A stretch of DNA of 64,000 bases from NCBI GenBank assembly GCA_963665405.2, contig OY762261.2:1178001-1242000 (forward strand), written 5' to 3'. The position numbers and the translations under genes were made by a program. The first letter of the stretch is position 1; each line of letters begins with the position of its first letter. The notes under the pieces were generated by a model. That model worked only from the letters and a program-made list of their open reading frames with translations. It ran no database searches and was not told the origin of the DNA. This DNA comes from G963665405 sp963665405. Its GTDB lineage: Bacteria; Chloroflexota; Dehalococcoidia; Lucifugimonadales; G963665405. Shown here piece by piece: positions 16,376-24,173 of this stretch.

Positions 16376-17458
16376 CTACTCGAAGATTATTACGCTGCGG
16401 GCGACGTGGCCCTGTTTCATGTCCTCGAAGGCCTCGTTGACCTGGTCCAGCCTCATGCGCTGCGAGACCATCTCGTCCAGCTTCAGCCTTCCCTGCCGGT
16501 AGAACTCGATATATCGGGGCATGTCGGTGCGGAACCGGTTCGACCCCATACTGCTGCCCTGAATCCTTCTCTCCCCCAGGAACGAGCTACCCTCCAGCTC
16601 GATCTTCGTCCCCTCGGGGATGAGGCCGATGATCGTGGCCGTCCCGCCGGGCGCGAGCATCTCAAAGGCCTGCTCTGCGGTCTCCTTGGTGCCGATCGCC
16701 TCGAATGAATACTCCACACCGTCTCCGGTGAGGCTCTTCACCTTGTCGACGACGCCCCCACCAGAGGCGTCTATCACGTCGGTTGCACCAAACTCGCGAG
16801 CCATCTTGAGCTTCGTCTCCACGGCGTCGACGGCGATGACCCGCAGCGCTCCCGCCAGGGCAGCTCCCTGGATGCAGCTCAGGCCGACCCCGCCGCAGCC
16901 TATGACGACGACCGTGCTTCCAGGCTCGACGCGGGCGGTGTTCAAGGCCGCTCCGAGCCCGGTAGTCACCCCACAGCCGATCAGCGCCAGGACCTCGACC
17001 GGGACGTCGTCCCTTACCTTCACCGTGGCGTGCTCATGCACGAGCATCTTCTCGGCAAATGACGAGATGTGGGCGAACTGGTTTATCTCGGTGTCCCCCT
17101 GCCTGAGGCGCGGAGGATCGTCCGGGGATCGAACTACGTCGGTCTTAGAACAGAGGACGGGACGGCCGCTGAGGCACTTGTCGCAGTGGCCGCAGAACAC
17201 CGACAGGCATGTGATGACCCGGTCCCCCGGCTTGACGTAGGAGACCTGGTCCCCTACCGCCTCCACCGTGCCGGCCGCCTCGTGTCCGAGGATCACCGGC
17301 AGGGACCACGAGTATGTGCCCTCGATGAAGTGGAGGTCGCTGTGGCAGACCCCGGTGGCCCCCGTGCGGATCAGGACCTCGCGGGGCCCGGGCCGGTCTA
17401 TGTCGACCTCTTCGATCTGGAGGGGTTGGTTCACCTCGTGCAGTATTGCGGCTTTCAT
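16376..17458 (-). CDS. Zinc-dependent alcohol dehydrogenase (medium-chain family)
   Basis: A 360-residue MDR-family enzyme. The catalytic zinc ligands are Cys38 (GVCHSD) and the GHE motif at 58-60. The structural zinc is bound by Cys89, Cys92, Cys95 and Cys103 in FCGHCDKCLSGRPVLC. NAD(P) binding is shown by VVIGCGGVGLSCIQGA. The segment NQFAHISSFAEKMLVHEHAT is typical of a subgroup of primary alcohol and thiol-adduct dehydrogenases. The substrate is not defined. The ATG at 17458 has AGGAGG 10 bases upstream; an extension of ten residues is possible but unneeded. A family A repeat starts right at its 3' end. Confidence 0.92.
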   Translation of the reverse strand: MKAAILHEVNQPLQIEEVDIDRPGPREVLIRTGATGVCHSDLHFIEGTYSWSLPVILGHEAAGTVEAVGDQVSYVKPGDRVITCLSVFCGHCDKCLSGRPVLCSKTDVVRSPDDPPRLRQGDTEINQFAHISSFAEKMLVHEHATVKVRDDVPVEVLALIGCGVTTGLGAALNTARVEPGSTVVVIGCGGVGLSCIQGAALAGALRVIAVDAVETKLKMAREFGATDVIDASGGGVVDKVKSLTGDGVEYSFEAIGTKETAEQAFEMLAPGGTATIIGLIPEGTKIELEGSSFLGERRIQGSSMGSNRFRTDMPRYIEFYRQGRLKLDEMVSQRMRLDQVNEAFEDMKQGHVARSVIIFE

Positions 17459-17887
17459 GTTGACACGTCCTCCTCGGTCCGCGGGCATGCCTCTGGAGAG
17501 CTCGCGCCTAGCATACTCGGTACAGTCCTGGAGGGCCAGTCTCGCGGACAGCGATCAACCGGCGCAGGGGCGTGCGGTCGTACGCCGTACACTGAACGGG
17601 TGCCCCTGAGACGGGGTTCGGGCCCTGCTGAGACCAAATCGGCACATCTTTGAGACTAAGATGCGGCATTGTGGTACGGAATCGGCGCCGAAGTGTCGTT
17701 GGGAGGCCTCACCCCGGTCCCAAAGCGGGTCTTCCTGGACGTTGCACTGCCGCCAGAAGGGCCAGGACGGGCTGAGTGACTCCGTCCCGGAGTACACGGG
17801 GAGACGGTCTGATCTCTAGCTTTTCACTTCCGGCCGTTCGGCAAGTCAGCGTGATTCATGCCGCGGTCTCGGCCAGGGGACAGGGGA
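17459..17887. other. Intergenic gap without recognised genes
   Basis: 429 bases between the adh start and the 3' end of the Pro/Thr-repeat gene. No repeat copy, RNA gene or convincing coding frame was seen. It presumably holds the adh promoter, which I cannot place. Confidence 0.45.
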
Positions 17888-18823
17888 TTAAGGACCCGTG
17901 TCGACGGCGTCTGATGCGGTGCACTCTCCGCCCTGGACTGCCAGGGCGCTCTGCACTTCGACCAGTCCTATCTCAGGGATGGGGAACGAGAAGCTGATAG
18001 TGATCGGCGAGAGAGCGGGAAGATCGATCGACCACAGCGGGATGTCGTTGCCGAGGAGGATGACCGACGTGGACCACGTGGATGGCTCCTCCGCTCCCAC
18101 GACGAAGGTCCACGTAATAAGACCATCAGCGAACGTAAGGCCAACGTCCAGGGTGCACGTGTCCGGGGGTGTGGGCGTAGCAGTCGGGGTTGGCGTTGGT
18201 ACTTGTGTAGGCGTCGCGGTGGGTGCGGGCGTGGCGCTCGGGGTTGGCGTCGGCGTATCGGTTGGTGTCGGCGTAGCAGTTGGGGTTACCGTAGGCGTGC
18301 CGGTGGGCGTCGGCGTAGCAGTCGGGGGTACCGTAGGCGTGCCGGTGAGCGTCGGTGTAGCACTCGGGGTTACCGTAGGCGTGCCGGTGGGTGTCGGCGT
18401 AGCACTCGGGGTTACCGTAGGCGTGCCGGGGGGTGTCGGCGTAGCAGTCGGGGTCACCGTAGGCGTGCCGGTGGGCGTGGGCGAAACAGTCGGGGTTGGC
18501 GTCGGTAGTGGCGTAGGCGTGCTGGTGGGTGTGGGCGTAGCAGTCGGCGTTGGACAGCTGGTCGTTATCACATCGCCGTGCGCCAGGTGTGCCGGCACGG
18601 CTGGAGATCCCACGGTGATCACGTGGGCAGCAGCCGGATTGCCAGGCGGGATATGACAGAGGGTAACGTTCGAGCCTGGCCTCGCCGTATCGCTCGCCGG
18701 GTCCGGGTCGGCTTCAACTCCTTCGGCCGTCCCGAAAGTCATGACGAACGGCAAGATCACCGCCGCTATGACAATGGCCGCAATCAGCCCAAGCCTGCGC
18801 AATCGGGCAACCCCGGCAATCAT
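17888..18823 (-). CDS. Secreted Pro/Thr-repeat surface protein
   Basis: A 311-residue exported protein. Residues 1-40 form a signal or anchor (Arg-rich start, then LIAAIVIAAVILPFVMTF). The next segment is VTLCHIPPGNPAAAHVITVG with AHLAHGD, a small motif often found in large secreted proteins and carrying Cys and His residues. The middle ~130 residues are Thr-Pro repeats (TPTPTGTPTVTPSA), likely an extended, possibly glycosylated stalk. The C-terminal ~90 residues (CTLDVGLTFADGLITWTFVV) look like a beta-sandwich domain with two Cys. Function is probably structural or adhesive. The DNA of the stalk is a 42-bp tandem repeat that can change length by slippage. Confidence 0.82.
   Translation of the reverse strand: MIAGVARLRRLGLIAAIVIAAVILPFVMTFGTAEGVEADPDPASDTARPGSNVTLCHIPPGNPAAAHVITVGSPAVPAHLAHGDVITTSCPTPTATPTPTSTPTPLPTPTPTVSPTPTGTPTVTPTATPTPPGTPTVTPSATPTPTGTPTVTPSATPTLTGTPTVPPTATPTPTGTPTVTPTATPTPTDTPTPTPSATPAPTATPTQVPTPTPTATPTPPDTCTLDVGLTFADGLITWTFVVGAEEPSTWSTSVILLGNDIPLWSIDLPALSPITISFSFPIPEIGLVEVQSALAVQGGECTASDAVDTGP
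18279..18488 (-). repeat. 42-bp tandem repeat, five units, inside the Pro/Thr stalk
   Basis: Five consecutive 42-bp units, each containing ggggttaccgtaggcgtgcc with minor changes, encode a 14-residue TPT-type period. Flanking DNA carries more diverged versions. The period is a multiple of three, so gain or loss of units keeps the frame. Confidence 0.85.
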
Positions 18824-18996
18824 CGCGGTCCGGGCCGCCTACTACCCCACTGCGGCGTCATGGAAATGCACTCCTCTCGGATACGGTGACCGGAGTCCTG
18901 GGCCAGCGGTTCAGCTTCGTTTGTGTCCTCGTAGCCGGTGCCTTGCTGATTCGGGCATCGAGCCTGCATGCTATCACGAGTTTCATAGCCTCGGAC

Positions 18997-19020
18997 GGGT
19001 TTAGGTTAGGGTTTAGGTTA
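18997..19020. repeat. Two copies of GGGTTTAGGTTA
   Basis: A 12-base unit is repeated twice in tandem in the gap before the amidohydrolase gene. It looks telomere-like, but is only 24 bases long and has no evident role. Confidence 0.6.
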
Positions 19021-19160
19021 GAACATGGGGGCTCATGCTTGGCGGAAGGCGGAGCGACCTGACTTCAGAGGCTCCGACACCGTGCTACATTGACAGCGAG
19101 GGCGCCCCCGCATACAGTCACCACCCTGGTGGACCGATCAACCGTGGGAGCATGAGCCGG

Positions 19161-20021
19161 ATGAAATTCGTCGATACTCACGTCCACTTCTGGGACCTCG
19201 GAAACCTCGACCTCCACTACAGCTGGCTGCAGCCTGAGTCCCGGCATCCCCAGCTTGGCGAACGGCTGGAGGCCCTCAAGAAGAGCTACGTGGTAGACGA
19301 CTACATCGCCGAAACCCGCGGCCTGGACGTCGTCAAGGCGGTTCATGTCCAGGCGGCGCTGGGGATTGAGGACCCGGTGAAGGAGACCGAGTGGCTGCAG
19401 GCCGCGGCCGGCCGGACTGGATTTCCCCAAGCCATCGTCGCCTACTCGAACCTCAGGGACCCCCGCGTCGAGGAGGAGCTGGCCCGTCACTGCGAGCTCC
19501 CCAACATGCGGGGGATCAGGGATTTCTCCGAGGGCGACTATCTGGTCGATCCGGCCTTCCAACGAGGCTACGCGTTGCTTGAGAGGTTCAGGCTGGTCAG
19601 CAGCATGAACGTCTATTGGGAGGACATGCCCAAGGCGCGGGCCCTGGCCACGAAGTTCCCGGGCATACCCATGGTCCTGGACCACGCCGGTTTCCCACAG
19701 GAGAGGACCGACGAGTATTTCGGAAACTGGCAGAAGGGGATTCGGACGCTGGCCGAGGCCGAGAACGTCGTGTGCAAGATCTCCGGGCTGGGGATGTGCG
19801 ACTTCGACTGGACGGTCGACAGCATCCGTCCCTGGATTCTCCACTGCATCGAGGCGTTCGGACCGGACCGGTGCATCTTCGCGACCAACTGGCCGGTGGA
19901 CAGGCTGTTCAGCACCTACGGCACGCTGATCGACGCGTATAAGCAGATCGTGGGCGGTTTCAGCGAGGGTGAGAAGATCGCGATGTTCTCAGGGAACGCG
20001 GAGAGGTTGTATAGGATATAG
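19161..20021 (+). CDS. Amidohydrolase family protein (COG3618-type metal-dependent hydrolase)
   Basis: A 286-residue TIM-barrel hydrolase. The opening MKFVDTHVHFWD carries the HxH metal motif, VLDHAGFPQ the later His, and FATNWPVD the Asp/Asn region near the C-terminus. The closest functional relatives are L-fuconolactonase and 2-pyrone-4,6-dicarboxylate lactonase-like enzymes, so a lactone or similar ring is the likely substrate. I chose ATG 19161 because GGGAG lies 10 bases upstream. ATG 19152 is only one base from it and is less likely. Repeats of families B and C follow the gene. Confidence 0.88.
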   Translation: MKFVDTHVHFWDLGNLDLHYSWLQPESRHPQLGERLEALKKSYVVDDYIAETRGLDVVKAVHVQAALGIEDPVKETEWLQAAAGRTGFPQAIVAYSNLRDPRVEEELARHCELPNMRGIRDFSEGDYLVDPAFQRGYALLERFRLVSSMNVYWEDMPKARALATKFPGIPMVLDHAGFPQERTDEYFGNWQKGIRTLAEAENVVCKISGLGMCDFDWTVDSIRPWILHCIEAFGPDRCIFATNWPVDRLFSTYGTLIDAYKQIVGGFSEGEKIAMFSGNAERLYRI

Positions 20022-20054
20022 ATTCGTTCGGAGAATGAGGCGGAGGCTTCCGAG

Positions 20055-20252
20055 CCCCTTGGGGTGCCCTTCATCTTCCCACCCGCCCGCCCAGAGGATT
20101 GGGGGCACCCCAAACCCCGCAAAGGGGGCTAAGCCCCTTTGGAACCCCCGGGACGCGGTTCTCAACTTAGAAGAGTGTGTGGTGGCAGGCCCGGCCAGAG
20201 GACTGGGGCACCCCAAACCCGCGAAGGGGGCTCTGCCCCCTTCGGAACCCCC
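20055..20252 (+). repeat. Dispersed repeat family B, copies 1 and 2
   Basis: Copy 1 (20055-20167) reads ggggtgccc, then cccacccgcccgcccagagg, then a GGGGCACCCCaaacccc core and an AAAGGGG-ctaa-CCCCTTT-type hairpin, ending cgcggttctcaactta. Copy 2 (20190-20252) keeps the cagaggactggggcacccc to cggaacccc part. Both lie downstream of the amidohydrolase gene. Confidence 0.85.
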
Positions 20253-20325
20253 ATACTTCATCGTCCTGATGGGAGGCTGGCTCAGGCGGACACCGAAGGA
20301 TCGGGGAGCGGGCCGGTCTCTCCAA

Positions 20326-20363
20326 TGTCATTCTGAGCCGCGTCGAAGAATCTGGGGAGGCGG
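20326..20363 (+). repeat. Short dispersed repeat family C, copy 2
   Basis: It contains cgtcgaagaatctggggagg, matching the copy at 3689-3727. It is located just before the 3' end of the SDR gene. Confidence 0.55.
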
Positions 20364-20387
20364 AGACTTCCGGACCCCCTGGGGGAG

Positions 20388-21179
20388 CTACGTCATCGAC
20401 CGGATGACTCCCCCGTCGACGGCGATGGTGGTGCCGGTGATGTAGCTGGCGGCGTCTGACGCCAGGAAGACGACCAGGTTTGCAAGCTCCTCCGGGCGTC
20501 CGACCCGACCCATCGGTATGGCGCTCTCAAGGGTCTTCATAGCGGCGTCCGCACTGGTGCCCGCGGCGCTGGCCCTGCTCTCGACGACCTCCATCATCCG
20601 GTCGGTGAGCAGGTAGCCCGGCGCCACGTTGTTGACCAGTATCCCGTCTTTGGCCACCTCGTCGGCCAGGGTCTTCATGAAGCCGACGGCGCCCATGCGG
20701 GTGGCCGCCGACAGGACCAGGTTCTCGATCGGCTGTTTGACGGAGCTGGCGAGGATGTTGACGATGCGCCCGCGGCCACGGCTGCGCATGTGAGGCACCG
20801 CCTCTCTGCTCATCCTGGCGAAGAAGAGCAGGGAGAGCTGGATGGCCTGCGCCCACTCGTCCTCCCCGACGTCCTGGGCGCGGCCCGGGGGAGGGCCACC
20901 AGAGTTGTTGACCTGGATGTCCAGCCCGCCGAAGTGGTCGACGGTGGTCGTGATGGCACGCTGGATCTCGTCGTACCTGGACAGGTCGCCGGGAACCGCC
21001 AGCACCTGGCTGCCGGTGGCATCGGAGATGTCCTTTGCCACCCGTCCGAGAGCCTCCGCATTCCGGCTGCAAATGGCCACGCTGGCGCCCTCTTTCGCCA
21101 GACTCAGCGCGCACGCCTGTCCCAGCCCCTTGCTCGCCCCTCCGACGATCGCGATCTTGCCGCTCAATCCGAGGTCCAT
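20388..21179 (-). CDS. SDR-family protein with an atypical active site
   Basis: A 263-residue short-chain dehydrogenase/reductase. The cofactor motif is GGASKGLG (13-20), and NNSGGPP (91-97) corresponds to the NNAG motif. The catalytic YxxxK is replaced: the aligned stretch is LSAATRMGAVGFMK, giving Ser157 and Arg161 in place of Tyr and Lys. The C-terminus (GRVGRPEELANLVVFLASDA, then YITGTTIAVDGG) is normal. A subgroup of beta-ketoacyl reductase-like SDR proteins is known to have a degenerate tetrad. It may bind nucleotide without classical catalysis or use other residues. The start ATG at 21179 was accepted as the natural beginning of the Rossmann fold. Confidence 0.9.
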   Translation of the reverse strand: MDLGLSGKIAIVGGASKGLGQACALSLAKEGASVAICSRNAEALGRVAKDISDATGSQVLAVPGDLSRYDEIQRAITTTVDHFGGLDIQVNNSGGPPPGRAQDVGEDEWAQAIQLSLLFFARMSREAVPHMRSRGRGRIVNILASSVKQPIENLVLSAATRMGAVGFMKTLADEVAKDGILVNNVAPGYLLTDRMMEVVESRASAAGTSADAAMKTLESAIPMGRVGRPEELANLVVFLASDAASYITGTTIAVDGGVIRSMT

Positions 21180-21223
21180 ATGGCGCTTAAACCCTCATCT
21201 CAGATGCGGGTTCCATGATAGCC

Positions 21224-21570
21224 GGGCACCCTGGCCGCGGCAAGCGGAGGGGGCACAACCCCCTTTGGAATCCCCTGCCGCGAATTTCAGGTGGCGGTAT
21301 CGGCCTGCCCGAGGACACCGAATTGCGGTCGAATCCTCCCCCGTTGGGGTACCCTTCTCTTTCCCATCCACCCGCCCAGAGGGTTGGGGGGCACCCCAAA
21401 CACCGCGGAGGGGACAGAGCCGCCTTCGGGACCACCGAGACGCGGTTCTCAATCTACACGAGTGAGGGGACGCAGTCCGCCTCTTGTGGGCTGGCGCTCC
21501 CCCACCCACTCGGAGGGACGGGGGCACCCCAAACCCCGCAAAGGGGACTGTGCCCCCTTTGGAATCCCCG
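21224..21570 (+). repeat. Dispersed repeat family B, copies 3 to 5
   Basis: Copy 3 (21224-21278) is partial. Copy 4 (21341-21453) is near full length and has the same cgcggttctcaa tail as copy 1. Copy 5 (21491-21570) has the GGGGCACCCCaaaccccgca core. They fill the gap between the SDR gene and the ubiquitin-like operon; no coding region was found between 21180 and 21772. Confidence 0.8.
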
Positions 21571-21772
21571 ATGTCCTGACAGCCTGATGCCGGTCCAACT
21601 CCGCCTTTCCGGCTCGATTTCAGCCTTGACACAAATCCGGTTTCGCGCCGAAGCTAGGTTTGAGTCTTAGCCTTCGGGTGCGATTCTCCGAGAACCCCCT
21701 CACCAGCCCTCCTGGAGCGGCTGAGTTTCCTCGTCAGCACCCTCCGAGTTCGGTTTGCCCAAGGAGGCAGCT

Positions 21773-21943
21773 ATGGTAAGAGCGAAGCCGCTCCCCGACG
21801 TGGAGAGCGCCGACACCGTATTCGAAGCCCAGTACGCCGACGAGCAGCTAGTCGAGATAGACGAGCACGGCAACGTGTTCCGTCCGGGGGAGGCTTCGGA
21901 GGTGGGACCGACCATCCTCCGTGATCCGAGAGGGGAGTTTTAG
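21773..21943 (+). CDS. 56-residue acidic protein, candidate modifier or partner of the E2-E1-JAB set
   Basis: Starts at an ATG with AAGGAGG 6 bases upstream and is followed 15 bases later by the E2-like gene, so it is the first gene of the operon. It is strongly acidic, with many Asp and Glu and few Lys. The C-terminus reads TILRDPRGEF: a Gly two residues from the end, as in ubiquitin-like precursors that a JAMM protease would trim to expose a terminal Gly. However, 56 residues is short for a beta-grasp fold (about 70-80), and no double glycine is present. It may be a minimal modifier, a substrate or a regulator. The coding call rests on ribosome site and operon position. Confidence 0.65.
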   Translation: MVRAKPLPDVESADTVFEAQYADEQLVEIDEHGNVFRPGEASEVGPTILRDPRGEF

Positions 21944-21958
21944 GGGAGAGGTGTGGGG

Positions 21959-22390
21959 ATGGCCGGATTTCAAGTGGACCGCAGGCTGATATTCGCTGGC
22001 GACGATCTGACCCGCCCAAGGATGGCGGTGGAGCAAGAGAAGCTGTGGGCTCGCTTCCCCGGATTCCGGTTGTACGGGACCCAGGATCGCGTAACGGCTG
22101 TAAAGGGGTATCTGAGTACCACCACCGGCAGGGAGTACTACGTCTCGATCGAGATCCTGGGAGACTACCCGTACAGTATCCCGGTCGTGAACCTCCCCAT
22201 GCACCGGATCGATCCACGGGTCCATCATCGCTTCTCGGATCACAGGCCGTGCGTGATGAGGGCAGATCAGTGGTCCGTCACTCTGTCTCTTGCCTTCATG
22301 GTCGCCAAGGCCGCCGTCTGGCTGGACAAGTACGAGACGTGGAAGCGGAACGGCGCCGAGCGCTGGCCGGGGCGAGCGCAGTATGTCTGA
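21959..22390 (+). CDS. Prokaryotic E2-like ubiquitin-conjugating-fold protein
   Basis: A 143-residue protein. The UBC-type core shows strands YYVSIEILGDYPYSIPVV, then HRIDPRVHHRFSDHRPCVM with Cys98 as the presumed thioester-carrying residue and nearby His residues. The C-terminal helix region has AAVWLDKYETWKRNGAERWP, resembling prokaryotic E2 proteins whose tail has a Trp-Pro-Gly motif. Role: accepts an activated modifier from the E1 and passes it to a target. The ATG at 21959 has GGGGAGAGG upstream. Its stop overlaps the start of the E1 gene by 8 bases, indicating coupled translation. Confidence 0.82.
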   Translation: MAGFQVDRRLIFAGDDLTRPRMAVEQEKLWARFPGFRLYGTQDRVTAVKGYLSTTTGREYYVSIEILGDYPYSIPVVNLPMHRIDPRVHHRFSDHRPCVMRADQWSVTLSLAFMVAKAAVWLDKYETWKRNGAERWPGRAQYV

Positions 22391-23225
22391 CCAGGGGGCT
22401 GAGCTCGACTTCGACCGGATCGCGTATCTGCTGAATCCCGATGTGCTCTGGGACAAGGTCGTGACCATCGTCGGACTCGGCAGCGGTGGAGCGCCCGTCT
22501 GCGACCATCTGTCGATGAACGGTGTCAGGCGCTGGAACCTCTACGACCCGGATGTCCTGGACGGCCCGAACCTGGTCAAGCACCCCAGGATACGGAGAGA
22601 CCTGGGCCGCCTCAAGGTCGAGGTTCAGCAGGAGTGGCTGTTCGACCGAAACCCGGACGCCGTCGTCAATGCATTCGCCGAGGACGTGATGGCCTCGGAT
22701 TCCTTCGTCGATTCGGTGCGCGAATCGGATCTGGTTCTGGCCTGCCCGGACAAGAAGCGGGTCCGGGAGTTCATCAGCGACCGGTGCGTCGAGCTCGGGG
22801 TCCCGTTCGTGGCAGCGTCGGTGTTCAGAACCGGGATCGGCGGAGAGGTGTACGGGTTCGTGCCGGATGAGACGGGCTGCTACCGGTGCGTCCAGCTGTA
22901 CTCGATGCTGACAGGAGGCGACCTGACGGACGAGGCCCTCGGTCTTACCGACCACGAGAGACAGCGCATCTACGGCCTCGGGGACATCGAGTTCCGAGCC
23001 TCCGGCCTGTCGATCGATATCCAGACGATCTCTTTGATCCAAGCCCGCATGGCGCTGTCGTACCTGCTTCGAGGCTCGGGGTCGAAGCTCCCCGAGCTGA
23101 AGGCGAACTGGATCATCTTCGGAAACCGCCCGGCTCCAGACATCTTTAGCCGGCATCTCGAGGCCAGGCAGCAGCGGCTTCGACCCCAGGCCGGCTGCAT
23201 CTGCGGGCCGATGGTGGCCGTCTGA
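22383..23225 (+). CDS. E1-like ThiF/MoeB-family adenylyltransferase
   Basis: A 280-residue E1-type enzyme. The nucleotide loop is GLGSGGAP (31-38); YDPDVLDGPNLVKH (54-67) is the acidic loop that contacts ATP. LACPDKKRVRE (119-129) sits where ThiF/E1 proteins have the CTDN-type segment. The zinc pairs are Cys166/Cys169 (GCYRC) and Cys272/Cys274 near the C-terminus. It would adenylate the C-terminus of a ubiquitin-like modifier and hand it to the E2. There is no separate E1 domain for ubiquitin-fold binding. It overlaps the E2 gene by 8 bases, and the JAB gene starts 18 bases after its stop. Confidence 0.88.
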   Translation: MSDQGAELDFDRIAYLLNPDVLWDKVVTIVGLGSGGAPVCDHLSMNGVRRWNLYDPDVLDGPNLVKHPRIRRDLGRLKVEVQQEWLFDRNPDAVVNAFAEDVMASDSFVDSVRESDLVLACPDKKRVREFISDRCVELGVPFVAASVFRTGIGGEVYGFVPDETGCYRCVQLYSMLTGGDLTDEALGLTDHERQRIYGLGDIEFRASGLSIDIQTISLIQARMALSYLLRGSGSKLPELKANWIIFGNRPAPDIFSRHLEARQQRLRPQAGCICGPMVAV

Positions 23226-23243
23226 GCCTGACGGGGGTAGCAA

Positions 23244-24173
23244 GTGGCACCATCCGCGCCAGTTAGCGTCGTGGTGTTCGAGCCGGTGGTTCGCCGGATC
23301 GGACGGGCGGTCGCCGGCTCGTCCGTCGAGGTCGGCGGCAAGCTCCTCGGCAGGATCTCCAACCGGCGCGGCCGCACCGTGATCCAGGTCGAAACCTTCA
23401 TCGACTCCGGGCCGCGTGCCGACACCTCCGCCGGACACCTGTTTCCCGATGGCGAGTATCAGGAGCGGGTCTACCGGGTGGTGCAGAGCTTCGACCCGGA
23501 GATATCTCACCTGGGCTCGTGGCACAGCCACCACGCCAACGGGCTCCTGAGGCTGAGCGTCGGGGACGTCCGAGGCTACCTCGACAGCGTCAACGACGAC
23601 CGGTACGGCCTGGACCACTTCCTGGCCCTCCTCGTTAAAGGGATCGGCGGCGGCGTCCCCTACCTCAGCTACTACCTGTTCGGCAGAGCGTCGAACGACT
23701 TCGTGGAGGTCGGCGAGGGCGACATCGCGGTCATAGGGCGCCATCATCCAGCCGAAGAGCTGCTCAGAGGGGTCGAGGGGCTGCCTGCGGGCGAGGTGGA
23801 CGCTGCCCTGGCGGCCCACTCACGGGACCATCGGGTGGATCGTGGCGAGCGCCCGCTGGACCGTCTGCAGTCGCTGCGTGCGGCCGACAATCGGTGGCTG
23901 CACGAACAGGGGTTGAGCAACTTACGCGTGATCAGAGATGCTCAGAGCCGGAGCGTGGTCTGGCGGTGGGCCTTGCGGGGCGCCGAGAACGTGACCTGCC
24001 GGTATATCCATCCCTCGACCGCGCCGGGGTCTGGGGACGCCGAAGCTGTCATCGAGGCCCATCTGGGGGGTACGCTTTTGGAGCAAAAGCGGGTCGTCCT
24101 CGACAGTCGCCGGTACCACGTCATCGCCGACATCCTCGATCGCTGGAGCGCTCCTGCACCGACCCGGGAGTGA
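23244..24173 (+). CDS. JAMM/JAB-family deconjugating protease with an extra C-terminal domain
   Basis: A 309-residue protein. Residues ~1-165 form an MPN/JAB domain with a catalytic Glu29 (SSVEVGGKLLG) and the zinc site HSHHANGLLRLSVGD (94-108). This gives His94, His96, Ser105 and Asp108. There are eight residues between the second His and Ser, one more than the classical HxHx7SxxD. The last ~140 residues form a separate unknown domain (LRVIRDAQSRSVVWRWALRG, TLLEQKRVVLDSRRYHV). Role: trims or removes the modifier made by the E1-E2 pair. The GTG start has only a weak GGGGG upstream, consistent with translation as part of the operon. Confidence 0.85.
   Translation: MAPSAPVSVVVFEPVVRRIGRAVAGSSVEVGGKLLGRISNRRGRTVIQVETFIDSGPRADTSAGHLFPDGEYQERVYRVVQSFDPEISHLGSWHSHHANGLLRLSVGDVRGYLDSVNDDRYGLDHFLALLVKGIGGGVPYLSYYLFGRASNDFVEVGEGDIAVIGRHHPAEELLRGVEGLPAGEVDAALAAHSRDHRVDRGERPLDRLQSLRAADNRWLHEQGLSNLRVIRDAQSRSVVWRWALRGAENVTCRYIHPSTAPGSGDAEAVIEAHLGGTLLEQKRVVLDSRRYHVIADILDRWSAPAPTRE

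Noticed and set aside
18997..19020. Telomere-like repeats as a chromosome-end marker
   Set aside because: Only two 12-base units in the middle of ordinary gene order; too short to mean anything.
21773..21943. Pup (prokaryotic ubiquitin-like protein)
   Set aside because: Size and acidity are similar, but the end is RGEF rather than GGQ or GGE, and the neighbours are E1/E2/JAB, not PafA, Dop or proteasome genes.
22296..23819. 507-codon minus-strand frame across the E1 and JAB genes
   Set aside because: It lies opposite two well-supported genes and reads as low-complexity antisense, a common effect of high G+C content.
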